This document shows, in pieces, positions 24,528-24,544 of a stretch of DNA of 24,544 nt. The stretch comes from UBA1206 sp045600105. GTDB taxonomy: Bacteria > Bacillota > Clostridia > Oscillospirales > CAG-382. The translations under genes were made by a program, and so were the position numbers. A model generated the notes under the pieces. It saw only the letters and a list, made by a program, of their open reading frames with translations, did no database searches and was not told where the DNA came from. Positions within the stretch are counted from its first letter, which is position 1, and every line of letters starts with the position of its first letter. Location of the stretch: positions 1 through 24,544 of the forward strand of contig JAZRXG010000019.1 in assembly GCA_045600105.1 (NCBI GenBank), written 5' to 3'.

Positions 24528-24544
24528 TACAACGGGTTTTTTCG

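Overview
The window looks like chromosome from an uncultured, probably gut-associated member of Bacillota, class Clostridia. Three things point that way: strong AGGAGG-type ribosome binding sites, clean TTGACA/TATAAT promoters with 17-bp spacers, and a pyruvate phosphate dikinase whose catalytic His455 and Cys831 fall at the residue numbers used for the Clostridium symbiosum enzyme. GC content is near one half. I see no phage genes, transposase or CRISPR array, and I do not assign a species.

Layout. Positions 1-172 hold an array of short unrelated hairpins separated by a constant GTGATGT word that flips to its reverse complement halfway. A minus-strand operon follows: pth, mfd and a parvulin-like foldase lipoprotein (5937 down to 265). 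Divergent from it is ppdK (6175-8802). Next is a 1204-residue protein (9052-12666) with an intact N-terminal ADP-ribosylglycohydrolase domain and about 900 residues of mostly helical sequence of unknown role. After its terminator comes a SAM-I-clan riboswitch (12883-13014) with a visible terminator/antiterminator switch, leading into an N-formylglutamate amidohydrolase-like gene. A short Cys2 Ntn-hydrolase gene with its own promoter and a GH78 rhamnosidase gene follow. A terminator usable on both strands separates these from a minus-strand NAD salvage operon: pncA, nadE, a NadM-like adenylyltransferase and pncB (20135 down to 17074). Divergent from pncA are a P-loop ATPase with a decayed second P-loop, a small membrane protein and an AI-2E family transporter. 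The window ends with tRNA-Val(CAC), a second, degraded hairpin array, and a zinc-ribbon membrane protein.

How the genes fit together. The four-gene operon encodes every step from nicotinamide to NAD. The ADP-ribosylglycohydrolase upstream releases ADP-ribose from modified targets, so both loci touch NAD-derived chemistry, but nothing here shows a functional link. The rhamnosidase and the Ntn hydrolase are 27 bases apart and probably co-transcribed, which suggests processing of a rhamnosylated and perhaps acylated compound. The most unusual items are the SAM-clan riboswitch ahead of a deformylase-type gene, the ADP-ribosylglycohydrolase fusion with a duplicated C-terminal module, and the two hairpin arrays.
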